Notes: a model not told the origin generated them from the letters alone. A stretch of 64,000 bases of DNA from Streptococcus salivarius (GCF_002094975.1 NZ_CP015283.1:1845501-1909500); one strand, 5' to 3'; numbered from the stretch's first letter, positions 39,034 to 49,629 are shown. Numbers and translations: made by a program.

Positions 39034-39059
39034 AAGACAGCTTCAGTTGAAGCTGTCTT
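39034..39059 (-). terminator. Terminator after the PHP phosphatase gene
   Basis: Perfect 12-base stem AAGACAGCTTCA/TGAAGCTGTCTT with a two-base spacer, followed on the minus strand by TTTTC. It ends the hemW-to-PHP operon. Confidence 0.9.
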
Positions 39060-39061
39060 CG

Positions 39062-39802
39062 CTATATAATCATATCTTCTGTAATGCCAAATTCTCTCAA
39101 GATCTCCTGAATCTTGTCAAAGTTCAGACGGAAATGCTCCAACTTATGACCATCAGACCCAATAGAATACTTACGACATCCCAAATCCCTAACAAGGCCT
39201 AGGGCATAACGGTAAAGGCCCTCGTGATGATAGAGGTACATACTCTTTGCATTCAGTTCAAAAGCCAAATCATTAGCAATCATTTTCTGGAAAATACGTT
39301 TGAGTTGTTCTTCATAGACTTTTAGCTCATCAACAGTCACATCAAACAGGCGGAAACCATAGTCAAAGTGGGCCAGAACATCTGCGTCCACACGACCAAT
39401 AGCGTACTCCAACTTGTCCAGATACTCTTGAATAATGCTTGCCTTGTCCATATCCGCTACCTCATCATCAAGATAATCATTGACCCCATTATGGTGAACA
39501 GATAAAAGTTTGAGATCATAGTCCTTACCATCCAGAAAGTCTAAAATATCCCTTTCCCTAGGTTGGTAATAACCAATCTCGATACCACGTTTAATACGAT
39601 TACCATACTTACGGTTAAGACTTTCAATCTCACGACTATAGGCCTCATACTCGGGCACATCATCCTGTTTGGTATAAGGATTAGAGAGATCATAATGCTC
39701 AGTCGTTACAATCTCCCCATCAAAATGCGTCAAATAATCAGTAAAGTTCGCATCCGAATCATAGGAATGATGGGTATGCAAATGGTTATCACGAATAGAC
39801 AT
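39062..39802 (-). CDS. hisK: PHP-domain phosphatase, probable histidinol-phosphatase
   Basis: 246-residue PHP-fold metal phosphatase with metal motifs DNHLHTHHSYDS at the N-terminus, the VHHNG and LAHFDYG histidines in the middle, and SIGSDGHKLEHF at the end. This is the HisJ/HisK type of histidinol-phosphatase, the one step missing from the his operon here. It is not in that operon but is the last gene of the hemW operon, two bases after the TIGR01906 gene, so a different phosphatase role is possible. The symbol is tentative. Confidence 0.8.
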   Translation of the reverse strand: MSIRDNHLHTHHSYDSDANFTDYLTHFDGEIVTTEHYDLSNPYTKQDDVPEYEAYSREIESLNRKYGNRIKRGIEIGYYQPRERDILDFLDGKDYDLKLLSVHHNGVNDYLDDEVADMDKASIIQEYLDKLEYAIGRVDADVLAHFDYGFRLFDVTVDELKVYEEQLKRIFQKMIANDLAFELNAKSMYLYHHEGLYRYALGLVRDLGCRKYSIGSDGHKLEHFRLNFDKIQEILREFGITEDMII

Positions 39803-39804
39803 AA

Positions 39805-40452
39805 CTACTCCTTATTTTTCAAATACATTGTAAGTTGCTTATGGGCCAACCAAGTCAAGCTCACCATGATTCCCTCATAAATAATAAAGAAAATCACAAA
39901 GCACTGAAGAAAGTACTCTTCTGGCAAAACATTGATAATCGGGTCCAAGATTGGATTAAAGAGCCAACTGCTATCCCCAGGAAAGAGGGCTTCATGAAAG
40001 AGCGTAAAAAACTCATCAAATCCGAGAAAAAGCCCCACAACCCCAATAAGGACTGGCAAGAGTGCTAGACTCATATAAAGTTTAACGTAAAGACCAAAGG
40101 TCCCTTTCTTCACATTTCGCCAAAGAGAAGTTACTGCTGGATAAGCTAGTAGAATAACAAGCCCCTGTACCAAATGAAAGAGCCACTTCACATCATGAAA
40201 ATGCTTAAGCCCACTCTCCGATGATGTAAAATCAGGCATGGACAGATGACCAACCCAAGGAAAGGTCAGGTACTGCATGAGGATATTGAAATCATGCCAG
40301 AGCTCTGTCTTGCCAAGAATGACATAGTCCAAAAGATGCATCCAATCAATATCAAAATAATAAAAGCCCCATGCCAGATAAATCGTCACTAGGATAGACA
40401 GGGCCAAGAGCCAAATCGGAGTCAGAACAGCCTCAATTTTAGTTCGCATCAA
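39805..40452 (-). CDS. TIGR01906 family integral membrane protein
   Basis: 215 residues with about five hydrophobic helices and a large loop. The family is widespread in Lactobacillales beside the TIGR01457 HAD hydrolase and has no known function. Features include the first helix [24 protein letters not shown], the segment [22 protein letters not shown], an acidic [18 protein letters not shown] motif and the final helix [22 protein letters not shown]. It overlaps the HAD gene by 14 bases. Confidence 0.85.
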   Translation of the reverse strand: MMRTKIEAVLTPIWLLALSILVTIYLAWGFYYFDIDWMHLLDYVILGKTELWHDFNILMQYLTFPWVGHLSMPDFTSSESGLKHFHDVKWLFHLVQGLVILLAYPAVTSLWRNVKKGTFGLYVKLYMSLALLPVLIGVVGLFLGFDEFFTLFHEALFPGDSSWLFNPILDPIINVLPEEYFLQCFVIFFIIYEGIMVSLTWLAHKQLTMYLKNKE

Positions 40453-41212
40453 AATCCCACTCCACTAGACTAGAAAGTACATGGTCGGGTTTTACTGGTA
40501 AATTCGCAACCTCTTCCGCCTTGGTAAATCCAGTTGTCACAAGAAGTGTTGGAAAGTCATTTTTAATGCCAGCTGTAATATCAGTCAAGTAATTGTCACC
40601 AACCACGATAGTTTGGCTACGTTCTGTCCCAAGGATTTCAAGAGCCTTGTTCATGATAATAGCTTCAGGTTTACCGATAATGATTGGTTTCACGCGTGTT
40701 GCTGCCTCAATAAGGGCTAAAAGGGAACCGGCACCTGGAAGAAGGCCGCGTTCTGTTGGGATATTCAAATCTGGGTTTGTCCCAATAAACATAGCTCCTT
40801 TATGGATGGCAAGCGTTGCTTTAACCAACATTTCATAAGTGACTTCACGGTCCAAGCCCACCACAACATAGGCAGGATTTTCTTCGTCTACCGTATAACC
40901 TGCATCCGCAATAGCAGATTTAAGCCCAGTCTCACCGATAACATAAACCGTCTTGCCACGATTCATATCGTTCATGTAGTCAACTGTCGCCAAAGTAGCT
41001 GTGTAAATGGTCTCAAGAGGTGTTTCCAATTCACACTGATTACGCAAAAGCTCTTGCACCATCTCTGGTGTACGCATACTATTATTAGTCACAAAAAGAT
41101 AGGGAATCTGACGCTTCTGTAACTCCTTTACGAAGACTTCTCCCTCAGGAATACGATCCTTCCCCTTGTAAATAGTCCCATCTAAATCAATCAAATAACC
41201 TTTATATGTCAT
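40439..41212 (-). CDS. HAD-type sugar phosphatase of the NagD/TIGR01457 family
   Basis: 257-residue haloacid-dehalogenase hydrolase, cap type C2A. Nucleophile motif I is DLDGTIYKG (Asp9, Asp11), motif II is VTNNS, the Lys motif is IIGKPE, and motif IV is GDNYLTDI. NagD proteins hydrolyse nucleotide or sugar phosphates; the substrate here is unknown. It lies two bases after the thioesterase gene and overlaps the membrane protein gene that follows. Confidence 0.9.
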   Translation of the reverse strand: MTYKGYLIDLDGTIYKGKDRIPEGEVFVKELQKRQIPYLFVTNNSMRTPEMVQELLRNQCELETPLETIYTATLATVDYMNDMNRGKTVYVIGETGLKSAIADAGYTVDEENPAYVVVGLDREVTYEMLVKATLAIHKGAMFIGTNPDLNIPTERGLLPGAGSLLALIEAATRVKPIIIGKPEAIIMNKALEILGTERSQTIVVGDNYLTDITAGIKNDFPTLLVTTGFTKAEEVANLPVKPDHVLSSLVEWDFDAN

Positions 41213-41213
41213 C

Positions 41214-41957
41214 CTACTCTTCTCCTATTTCTTTCCATTGGATAATGGCCTGAGCATGAATATTGCCATCAACACAAATCTGATGTTGACTGCTCAAACT
41301 TTCTTGGTCAAACTCATAGCCTGAATAAATCTCTGATCCATGATGAATTTCCTTAACATACTTGAGGTCAATATGGGCTGGTGTGTACTTGATCAAAAAA
41401 TCCAAATCGAAAACATCAAACATCCACTCCAAGTACTTGCTATTATTAACGTGGCCATTCATGTCTAGGTCAAAATAACGCACACGATAAAGCGTCTCAA
41501 TTGGATTTTCCAAAGCCTTATAGCGAGGCCCTCTAAGCAACTTTTTAGTCTTATCAGCCCCATAAGGTGCTACCACCTCATCTGGCACTTCTGCTACCTT
41601 ACGCGTTTCATAATCCATGAGAGCAAAAGTAGTCTTAAAGAGCATAATTTGTTGACCAGTTTCATCTGTGATGTAAAAATTACGGTAACAGAAAATCTTA
41701 TTGTAGGAAATAGCTTCCGTTGTAATGGTCACCTTTTCATTGTAGCGAGGCAGACGGTCAATCTCAATCGCATAGTCTGTCACAATCCAAACCAGACCGT
41801 ACTTATCAAAAACATCCTTATCCGTATTTCCCAGAGACTCTGACTGCATACCAGATACTTGCAATGAAAACGCTAATAAGTGTGGTAATTTTACCTGATG
41901 CGTGATATCCGTCTCATAAAACGGAATCTGATAAGGAATACTAAATTTTAATCCCAT
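41214..41957 (-). CDS. Acyl-[acyl-carrier-protein] thioesterase
   Basis: 247-residue double-hotdog thioesterase of the FatA/FatB family that releases fatty acids from acyl-ACP. Conserved features are [17 protein letters not shown] near residue 50, the Asn-His pair in [13 protein letters not shown] (about 165) and a paired second hotdog domain. Stop and start codons of hemW and this gene abut exactly, so it is in the hemW operon. Confidence 0.9.
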   Translation of the reverse strand: MGLKFSIPYQIPFYETDITHQVKLPHLLAFSLQVSGMQSESLGNTDKDVFDKYGLVWIVTDYAIEIDRLPRYNEKVTITTEAISYNKIFCYRNFYITDETGQQIMLFKTTFALMDYETRKVAEVPDEVVAPYGADKTKKLLRGPRYKALENPIETLYRVRYFDLDMNGHVNNSKYLEWMFDVFDLDFLIKYTPAHIDLKYVKEIHHGSEIYSGYEFDQESLSSQHQICVDGNIHAQAIIQWKEIGEE

Positions 41958-43094
41958 CTAATCCTCCAAGATAAATTGCTCAGCGACACTATCACCCAAA
42001 AAGAGTCCTCGTTTAGTCATACGAACCACCTCTGGATCCTTGACCAAGAGCCCATCTTCCTGTAGTTTTTTTACAATATCTCCATAAGTATCCGCGAATG
42101 ACAAGCCAAACTTCTCTTCAAAACGTTTGATGGACACTCCCGACTTTTTACGCAAACCAAGGAAGAACTCCTCTTCCATCATCTCCGCCTTAGTCAGATG
42201 TTCTTCGTGAAGTCTAGCATGGCCATCCTCAGCTATAGCCTTTAGGTAATGCTGAATAGGGCCTCTATTGCGATAACGAACACCATTGACATAACCAGAG
42301 GCTCCAGCACCCACACCATAATACTCATCATTATTCCAATACATGAGATTGTGACGACTCTCCATCCCAGGTTTGGTAAAGTTTGAAATCTCGTAGTGCT
42401 CAAAACCATTGTTTTCCAACTCTTGGATAATATAGTCAAACATCTCTGCCTCCAAGTCCTCAGTTGGCAGATTGAGCTTACCCCGACGCATCTTATTCAT
42501 AAAGACCGTGTGATGTTCCAATATCAAACTATAGAGACTTAGGTGTGGAATATCCAGTTCCAGTGCCTTTCTCACATTTTCCTTGACCTGATCCATGGTT
42601 TGACCAGGAAGGGCATAAATTAAGTCAATGGAAATATTATGAAAACCAGCAGCCTTTAAGCTATCAATACTTTCATAAATCTGTGCCTGATTGTGACTGC
42701 GACCAATTTGACGCAAGTGCTTGTCATCAAAGGTCTGAACCCCTAAAGAGACGCGATTAACAGCTGATTTTTTGAGTACTTCAATCTTATCAACCGTCAA
42801 ATCACCGGGATTAGCCTCAATGGTAAACTCCTCCAACTTAGACAAATCCAAGTTCTTCTGAAGATGACTTAAAAGGTATTCCAATTGCTCCGCAGAAATA
42901 GCTGTCGGTGTCCCACCACCAATATAAAGGGTGCGAAGCTCCTTGATATCTAAAAGCTCCCACTCACGAATCAAAGCCCGTAGGTAGTCATCAACGGGCT
43001 GATTTTTAATAAAGACCTTGGAAAAGTCACAATAATAACAAATTTGTGTGCAAAATGGAATGTGCACATAGGCTGACGTTGGTTTTGTTTGCAT
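41958..43094 (-). CDS. hemW: Radical SAM heme chaperone HemW
   Basis: 378-residue radical SAM protein. The cluster-binding motif FCTQICYYCDF places Cys15, Cys19 and Cys22 in the CxxxCxxC arrangement. Further family marks are LYIGGGTPTA and VNRVSLGVQTFDD, and the C-terminal HemN-like domain is complete. It is often called coproporphyrinogen III oxidase-like, but lacks evidence for that activity; HemW is thought to insert heme. Streptococci do not synthesise heme, which makes its role here unclear. First gene of the operon ending at 39062. Confidence 0.93.
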   Translation of the reverse strand: MQTKPTSAYVHIPFCTQICYYCDFSKVFIKNQPVDDYLRALIREWELLDIKELRTLYIGGGTPTAISAEQLEYLLSHLQKNLDLSKLEEFTIEANPGDLTVDKIEVLKKSAVNRVSLGVQTFDDKHLRQIGRSHNQAQIYESIDSLKAAGFHNISIDLIYALPGQTMDQVKENVRKALELDIPHLSLYSLILEHHTVFMNKMRRGKLNLPTEDLEAEMFDYIIQELENNGFEHYEISNFTKPGMESRHNLMYWNNDEYYGVGAGASGYVNGVRYRNRGPIQHYLKAIAEDGHARLHEEHLTKAEMMEEEFFLGLRKKSGVSIKRFEEKFGLSFADTYGDIVKKLQEDGLLVKDPEVVRMTKRGLFLGDSVAEQFILED

Positions 43095-43159
43095 GTAACT
43101 ATTCTACCATTTTTTAAGCAGAAATGAGACCTCGAATGATAAGAGTTTGAGCCAAAAAA

Positions 43160-43183
43160 GAAGCCATCTCTCCAGATAGCTTC
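43160..43183 (-). terminator. Terminator of the DUF6287 lipoprotein gene
   Basis: Minus-strand stem GAAGCTATCT/AGATGGCTTC with a four-base loop followed by TTTTTT, a few bases after the stop codon at 43190. Confidence 0.85.
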
Positions 43184-43189
43184 TATTCT

Positions 43190-43930
43190 TTATTTTGTTA
43201 ATGAGAATGGGAAAGCATTATAGTTGCTATAATCAAAGGTTGGTCCCAAGTCAGAGATGAATTGAACTGGCGTGTAAGTTCCATTTTCAAGAATAAAGCC
43301 AGGCTTAGCTTGAAAACCAGCTCCCCCTAGTCCTGTAATACCAGGAAGCAAGGTAGAAAAATCGCCACCCTCCCAAACGTAGAGATTTCCAGAAATTTGA
43401 ACAGCTTTTGCAGTTGTAGAGCTTTGACGATAGGGTTCGTAATCGACATTGAAATTTGCCTTTGAAGTGATGTTGCCATCAGCATCAACTGTAAAACTAA
43501 TGTCCGTTGCTTGAGGACTTGTACCAGTCCAAGTTCCAACCAAAGCTGCTGGGACAGGAGCGTCACTTTGGGTATCAGCTGTTGCTTGACTAGACTTGTT
43601 TGACTCAGAAGCAACACTACCATTTGTCCCTGCTTGAGCATCATTTCCAGCTGTGGCTTGATTTTTTGATGAGCTAGCTTCAGGAGCACTCGCTTCTTCT
43701 TGACCTTGAGAATCCTTTGAAGCTGAAGCTTCTGTTTTAGCCTTTTTAGCAGACTGCTTCTCAGATGTTTTTGTTTTAGCAGAGGACTTCACTACTTTAG
43801 AAGTTGAAGTTGTAGATGATGCTGTAGTGTCTTTTTCTGACTTAGAGCCACATCCGACAAGTGCTGTAGAAACAGCTACAGATAACAAAACAAGGGAACA
43901 AACACGGATAACTTTACTTTTCATTTTCAT
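43190..43930 (-). CDS. Lipoprotein with C-terminal DUF6287-like domain
   Basis: About 246 residues. The signal peptide ends in the lipobox ALVGC (Cys about 27), then a Ser/Thr/Lys/Ala-rich linker of about 110 residues leads to a C-terminal domain beginning PAALVGTWTGTSPQATDISFTV and ending FPFSLTK. This resembles the DUF6287 domain found in streptococcal surface lipoproteins. Function unknown. The ATG at 43930 is preferred because AGAGG is nine bases upstream; the ATG at 43936 has only a three-base gap. It is monocistronic, with a terminator after it. Confidence 0.8.
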   Translation of the reverse strand: MKMKSKVIRVCSLVLLSVAVSTALVGCGSKSEKDTTASSTTSTSKVVKSSAKTKTSEKQSAKKAKTEASASKDSQGQEEASAPEASSSKNQATAGNDAQAGTNGSVASESNKSSQATADTQSDAPVPAALVGTWTGTSPQATDISFTVDADGNITSKANFNVDYEPYRQSSTTAKAVQISGNLYVWEGGDFSTLLPGITGLGGAGFQAKPGFILENGTYTPVQFISDLGPTFDYSNYNAFPFSLTK

Positions 43931-44064
43931 TTTCATAAACCTCTTTTCTATATTTCTATTATATCTATTTTGTTACAAAAATAAAGTATATTGCGTAACT
44001 TTTGTAACATTTATGTAATTTATTGTATCGTTTTCATAAGTTAATGTCGTATTTACAAGTAAAA

Positions 44065-44098
44065 AAAGTCCATCACTCCTAGAGGAATGATAGACTTT
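44065..44098 (-). terminator. Terminator after the 361-aa membrane protein gene
   Basis: Stem AAAGTCcATCA/TGATaGACTTT (one mismatch) with a 12-base loop and a T-run on the minus strand. Confidence 0.75.
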
Positions 44099-44140
44099 GG
44101 GATATTATTAACCACTTTTTATCTGCTAGAGGTATCGTGA

Positions 44141-45226
44141 TTAATCTTTGTCTTGTCTTTCGATATAACCTGAATAGAGATCTCCATAGCTATCCTCTAA
44201 GATAACAATGCGCTTGCCACCATCTACAACTGCAAAATAGTAGGAACTTCTCTCATCGTGGTAGATATCATTAACACTCTTAGCCTGATAACCATGTGAC
44301 TTAAGAGACTTCTGTATTTTATCAAATTCTTTCTGCACCTTATCATTATCTACTTTACCTGATTTGTTCACCAGATATTCTCTTAAAGGTTTAGCAATTA
44401 AGATATCTGTATCATCGGAATCTGTAGAAATAACACCATTTTCAGAGATAGTAGCTTTTCCTTCGGCGTCATCATCCTCATCAAATTTCTTCCAGTTACC
44501 AACAAAGGCTTTTGGAACCTCCGCCTTATAAAAAAGACATCTCTTTTTAAATTCTTTAGTGTTTGATCCGTGGGAAAATACTTCTGATAAGCCTATGTCT
44601 AAAATGACATTTGTTCCATCCTTCTGAACCAGATTATAGTAGCCATATCGTTCAGTCTTAACCAGTATGACCTCTTTTGTATGAAATTGGTACTTCTTGT
44701 CAAAATCAGCAATAAATTTTAGTTTTGAATCACTTACCGCCTTTATGCTTCTTTCAAACTCTTGTCGAACCTTCTTACCGAGAGCAACTTCTTTAATATT
44801 ATCTTCCGTATAGCCAGTAAAAAGTTTTGAATTCTTTTCTTTTAAATCATAAACAAGCCCGTCATTATTACCATTTACCCACAAGCCACCCAAGTTTGTT
44901 CCTTTGGAAGAAAACAAAAAGAGGCCAAGACTTGTTGCTACAACAAGAAATAAAGCAATCCCAAGACCAAGAAAAGTCTTCTTGCCAAACTTTTTCTTCT
45001 TAACAAAGACAATTTGTTGTGAATAAGCTGGGTTGACCATTTGACCAGTCATTTGATTTGGAAAAGGCATGGCTCCTTCAGTCACGGAATTTCCATTGTT
45101 GGAAAAAGTAGCTTGTTTTCCTTCCATAACAAATTCACCATTTAGAAGGGCCTGCTGACACTCCTGAATAGTGGGTTTACGATTATTAATCGCTTCAAAA
45201 TATTCAATCCATTCTTTTCTATTCAT
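44141..45226 (-). CDS. Membrane-anchored protein of unknown function
   Basis: 361 residues. The short N-terminal cytoplasmic part MNRKEWIEYFEAINNRKPT, then ECQQALLNGEF, is followed by a low-complexity stretch, a basic FGKKTF and one membrane helix (LGLGIALFLVVATSLGLFLF, about residues 98-117). The large outside domain is Lys/Asp-rich. Near the end are AFVGNWKKFDEDDD and DIYHDERSSYYFAVVDG; the former recalls DUF6287-type GxW motifs. I do not recognise the family. The second ATG (45226) sits five bases after AGGAG and is chosen. It lies 60 bases after rmlB with only a terminator between. Confidence 0.75.
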   Translation of the reverse strand: MNRKEWIEYFEAINNRKPTIQECQQALLNGEFVMEGKQATFSNNGNSVTEGAMPFPNQMTGQMVNPAYSQQIVFVKKKKFGKKTFLGLGIALFLVVATSLGLFLFSSKGTNLGGLWVNGNNDGLVYDLKEKNSKLFTGYTEDNIKEVALGKKVRQEFERSIKAVSDSKLKFIADFDKKYQFHTKEVILVKTERYGYYNLVQKDGTNVILDIGLSEVFSHGSNTKEFKKRCLFYKAEVPKAFVGNWKKFDEDDDAEGKATISENGVISTDSDDTDILIAKPLREYLVNKSGKVDNDKVQKEFDKIQKSLKSHGYQAKSVNDIYHDERSSYYFAVVDGGKRIVILEDSYGDLYSGYIERQDKD

Positions 45227-45252
45227 CATCTCTCCTAAGATTTCTTAATAGA

Positions 45253-45286
45253 AAAATCTATCACTAGCTTGGAAGTGATAGATTTT
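45253..45286 (-). terminator. Terminator of rmlB
   Basis: Stem AAATCTATCACT/AGTGATAGATTT with an eight-to-nine-base loop and TTCTATT after it on the minus strand; it lies just after the rmlB stop. Confidence 0.85.
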
Positions 45287-45290
45287 CCAA

Positions 45291-46379
<1,089 letters not shown>

Positions 46380-46389
46380 TCAATCTTTT

Positions 46390-46526
46390 TTAGCTTTCCT
46401 TAGGTGAGTACGGACGTCAGCGAACTTCGAAGAAGTTCCATGACTAAGTTTTGAGCCTGATGTCTCAAAACTTCCGAGCACCTGAAACACAATGATTCAG
46501 GTGCTTTTCTCACGGCGGAAAGCTAA
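46390..46526. repeat. 137-bp nested palindromic element between rmlC and rmlB
   Basis: Outer arms TTAGCTTTCC (46390-46399) and GGAAAGCTAA (46517-46526), with GTGAG/CTCAC just inside, enclose three perfect hairpins in a row: GAACTTC/GAAGTTC (46422-46438), AAGTTTTGAG/CTCAAAACTT (46446-46473) and GCACCTGAA/TTCAGGTGC (46478-46504). No coding frame is evident. It resembles a small palindromic mobile repeat or a processing/attenuation element. Confidence 0.75.
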
Positions 46527-46606
46527 TCATATAGCTCGCTTCGCTCGTTTATAACAAAGCTAAAAACTATATAATGATTTTCTTAATTGTTTCAAGAGCT
46601 ATATTT

Positions 46607-47200
46607 TTACAAATCCTCTGGTTTGAGGGGGGTAACGTCTTTGAGCAATGGGTGATTTTTATCTGCTTCTGAGACTTCTGCTTCTTCCAAGTTTTCCCAC
46701 TTGATATCAAGGCTTGGGTCAGCATAGTTGACAAAGGCATATTTAGGTTTAAGTTCAAGTGCCCAGTAATCGTTTACGAGATAGCTGTATGATACTTTGT
46801 CAGACAGAACTTGGAAACCATTGGCAACACCACGAGGAACAAAGATTCCTTTTGAGGCATCAATAACAGTTTGATAAGTATTCCCAAACGTTTCGCCTTC
46901 ACGGAGGTCAACCCAAGTTCCAAGAACCTTTCCTTCATCTGCCACTGAGATGTATTTATCCCAAGGCTCGGCGTGCAAGCCACGCAAAACATTTTTACGT
47001 GAGAAAGAAACGTTATTTTGCAATTTTCCTTCTGCAAAGAATGATTCTGGAAAACCAAGTGGCAACATCTTTTCCTTTTGGAAGTTTTCCTTGAACCATC
47101 CACGGTTATCTCCATGAACAGGAATATCAAATTCAAGCAGACCTGGGATGGCATCAATCTTGCGTGCAGCTAATTCTTTACCAAAAAATTGTTCAGTCAT
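46607..47200 (-). CDS. rmlC: dTDP-4-dehydrorhamnose 3,5-epimerase
   Basis: Third step of dTDP-rhamnose synthesis, a cupin epimerase of 197 residues. Key features are the substrate-binding VPVHGDNRGWFKE-like start (FDIPVHGDNRGW), the catalytic His in NVLRGLHAEPWDKYISV, and VPRGVANGFQVLSD. It overlaps the stop codon of rmlA by one base. Confidence 0.96.
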   Translation of the reverse strand: MTEQFFGKELAARKIDAIPGLLEFDIPVHGDNRGWFKENFQKEKMLPLGFPESFFAEGKLQNNVSFSRKNVLRGLHAEPWDKYISVADEGKVLGTWVDLREGETFGNTYQTVIDASKGIFVPRGVANGFQVLSDKVSYSYLVNDYWALELKPKYAFVNYADPSLDIKWENLEEAEVSEADKNHPLLKDVTPLKPEDL

Positions 47201-48069
47201 TATGCTTCTCCAATCAAACGGAGCAAATATTGTCCGTATTCATTTTTCTTAAGTGGTTGTGCCAATTCAAGAACCTGTTCTTTAGTGATATAACCCATGC
47301 GATAGGCAATCTCTTCAAGGTTAGCTACTTGGACATTCTGCAAACGTTGAACTGTTTCGATGTACTGAGCAGCCTGCAAGAGACTTTCGTGAGTGCCTGT
47401 ATCCAACCAAGCAAAGCCACGTCCCATAAGCTCAACAGAGAGGTCTCCACGTTCTAGGTAAGCCTTGTTAACATCCGTGATTTCAAGTTCGCCACGAGGG
47501 CTTGGCTTGATGTTTTTAGCAATTTCCACAACATCATTGTCATAGAAATAAAGACCAGTTACAGCAAAGTTTGATTTTGGATGCTCAGGTTTTTCCTCGA
47601 TAGAGATGGCATTCATATTGTCGTCAAACTCAACAACTCCAAAACGTTCTGGGTCCTTAACTTGATAACCAAAGACTGTGGCACCTTTTTCCTTAGCTTC
47701 AGCACGTTGAAGCATGGCAGAAAGACCATTGCCATGGAAAATGTTATCCCCGAGGACAAGTGCAACACTATCGTCACCAATGAAGTCTTCACCAATGATA
47801 AAGGCTTGAGCCAATCCATCTGGGCTTGGTTGTACTGCGTAAGAAAGTGAAATACCGAACTCAGAACCATCACCAAGAAGCTCTTCAAAACGTGGAAGGT
47901 CCTGTGGCGTTGAGATGATGAGAATTTCCTTAATACCAGCCAACATAAGCGTTGAGAGTGGATAGTAAATCATTGGTTTATCGTAAATCGGCATCAGTTG
48001 TTTTGATGTAGCACGTGTCAATGGATACAAACGTGTCCCTGAACCACCTGCAAGAATAATACCTTTCAT
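47200..48069 (-). CDS. rmlA: Glucose-1-phosphate thymidylyltransferase
   Basis: First step of dTDP-rhamnose synthesis, forming dTDP-glucose from glucose-1-phosphate and dTTP. 289 residues with the nucleotide-binding [18 protein letters not shown], metal Asp in [10 protein letters not shown], and [22 protein letters not shown]. First gene of the rmlA-rmlC-rmlB run; rmlD is not in this window. A good promoter precedes it. Confidence 0.97.
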   Translation of the reverse strand: MKGIILAGGSGTRLYPLTRATSKQLMPIYDKPMIYYPLSTLMLAGIKEILIISTPQDLPRFEELLGDGSEFGISLSYAVQPSPDGLAQAFIIGEDFIGDDSVALVLGDNIFHGNGLSAMLQRAEAKEKGATVFGYQVKDPERFGVVEFDDNMNAISIEEKPEHPKSNFAVTGLYFYDNDVVEIAKNIKPSPRGELEITDVNKAYLERGDLSVELMGRGFAWLDTGTHESLLQAAQYIETVQRLQNVQVANLEEIAYRMGYITKEQVLELAQPLKKNEYGQYLLRLIGEA

Positions 48070-48104
48070 AAGAAGGCTCCTTTTTTCTCTAATATATTAT
48101 CTAT

Positions 48105-48133
48105 ATTTTAGCATTTTTCAGCCCTCTTGTCAC
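48105..48133 (-). promoter_or_regulatory. Promoter of rmlA
   Basis: Minus-strand -35 GTGACA (48128-48133), 17-base spacer and -10 TAAAAT (48105-48110) preceded by TG at the extended position. The leader is about 30 nt with an AAGGAG ribosome site. Confidence 0.65.
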
Positions 48134-48193
48134 GGTAAACCCTATGTTCTTAAGCTTTCATTAAGAAAATCACAAGTGCCCATTTTCTTAATC

Positions 48194-48233
48194 CAATCTA
48201 AAAAAGGATTTCGATTGAAACCCCTTTAGATTG
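48194..48233 (-). terminator. Terminator after the secreted esterase gene
   Basis: Outer arms CAATCTAAA/TTTAGATTG enclose a stem AAGGGGTTTC/GAAATCCTT (one bulge) followed by TTTTTT on the minus strand. About 50 bases after the esterase stop. Confidence 0.65.
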
Positions 48234-48282
48234 AGGATAATATCTTGTAATATTCCCTTTGGGGAGTGTGATTATCATCCTC

Positions 48283-49629
48283 TTAGTGTCTTTGTGCACT
48301 CATCCAGTCAAAGATACTGTTATAAGTTTGTCCATTGACACTGGCACGAGAGCCACCTCCATTAGTTGGATCGGTGGCTACCATACCGCTGTAACCGTCC
48401 CAATTTTTCGTATTTTCAGGATGCTGAACGCCAATCACCTGGTCATGGAAGAAATAAATCCAAGCCCAATGCCCATCATACTCTGTCCCAGGAAGATCAG
48501 TCCCAGTAGCTGTTTCAAAGTATGAGAACCACTTGTTAGTAGCTCCAGAGGTAATCAAGCTCTTATATAAAGGCAAGACACTATTTTCTGGTTGGACTGT
48601 TGCGTCTGCCTTTGTGTGAATCAACCACATAGGCTGGTTCTTCAGTTTATCAATTCCAGATTGGTCAACAGTTAGTGGCGCTGCTATTGGAATGAGAGCT
48701 GCAAAATAATCTGGATAGGTTGCTCCCATGGTCAAGACCATACCACCACCATTTGAAACTCCCGCAAGATAGATTCGTCCCTTATCTACCTCAGGGTGAT
48801 TAGCTAGGTAGGTATCAATGGTCTCTTTGAGTTGGGCTGCATTATCTGATCCCCAAGGTGTCTGCGTTTGAACAGCCAGAACATTAACCCCACGCGCCTG
48901 ATCACCAGTTGTTAAGAAATGGCCTTGAATCTCAGGCTGGGTAAGCGCATAGACGTCATTTGAAAGAAGCGGAATATTCATATCTGTCCCTCTTTCACCA
49001 ATACCGTGTAACCAGACTATCAATGGTTTGGTGCTATTCCCTGTACCAGTCTGGGCACTATAAGCCGCATACTGCATGTTACCTACCTCTCCTCGCTCGT
49101 CGAAAACCTCCGTCGTTGGCATCAAACGATTGTTGATGGCATCTTGCTCAGATGAAACCATCTGTGACTGACTACTACCTTCTGCCACTACTGACAAGTC
49201 TTTCATTGATACCATATAACTTTCCAGCCATTGGTTAGTCCAAGTAGAAAGGTTGAAATACATAGGTTCAGCATTCCCACCCATGTTGTAGCGGTTATAA
49301 GACGGTAGGCTCAATTCAAGCGTCACGTACTTGCTATTGTCATAATAGACCACATGCCCCTTATCATCAGAAACATAAGAGTTCGTTACCTGACGACTGA
49401 CCCCTGCTGTTGTAACCTGAGTTGAGCTGTGGACAACCTCTGGCGTGACCTTCTGATTAAATTCAAAAATGACTTTGGTTACAGCCGGTCCAAACTCATA
49501 ACTTTCTAGAACAATACTTGTCTTTGTCACAGCCAAGTCTTCTGCTGCCCCTGCTTTGACAGATAGGCCTAAACTTATGGCTAGCAAAGTAACAAGGACT
49601 GTCACATATACTTTAACTTTTTGGAACAT
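48283..49629 (-). CDS. Secreted alpha/beta hydrolase (esterase/peptidase-like)
   Basis: 448 residues. A Sec signal peptide (hydrophobic VYVTVLVTLLAISLGLSVKA, cleavage near AGA-AE at about residue 29) is followed by a beta-rich N-terminal domain of about 150 residues and a C-terminal alpha/beta hydrolase domain. The nucleophile elbow is GVSNGGG near residue 290, LIVWLHGIGERG forms the oxyanion region, and the catalytic His is probably in the terminal GHWAWIYFF. It resembles PHB-depolymerase/prolyl-oligopeptidase-like esterases; the natural substrate is unknown. No anchor motif, so likely released. Confidence 0.85.
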   Translation of the reverse strand: MFQKVKVYVTVLVTLLAISLGLSVKAGAAEDLAVTKTSIVLESYEFGPAVTKVIFEFNQKVTPEVVHSSTQVTTAGVSRQVTNSYVSDDKGHVVYYDNSKYVTLELSLPSYNRYNMGGNAEPMYFNLSTWTNQWLESYMVSMKDLSVVAEGSSQSQMVSSEQDAINNRLMPTTEVFDERGEVGNMQYAAYSAQTGTGNSTKPLIVWLHGIGERGTDMNIPLLSNDVYALTQPEIQGHFLTTGDQARGVNVLAVQTQTPWGSDNAAQLKETIDTYLANHPEVDKGRIYLAGVSNGGGMVLTMGATYPDYFAALIPIAAPLTVDQSGIDKLKNQPMWLIHTKADATVQPENSVLPLYKSLITSGATNKWFSYFETATGTDLPGTEYDGHWAWIYFFHDQVIGVQHPENTKNWDGYSGMVATDPTNGGGSRASVNGQTYNSIFDWMSAQRH

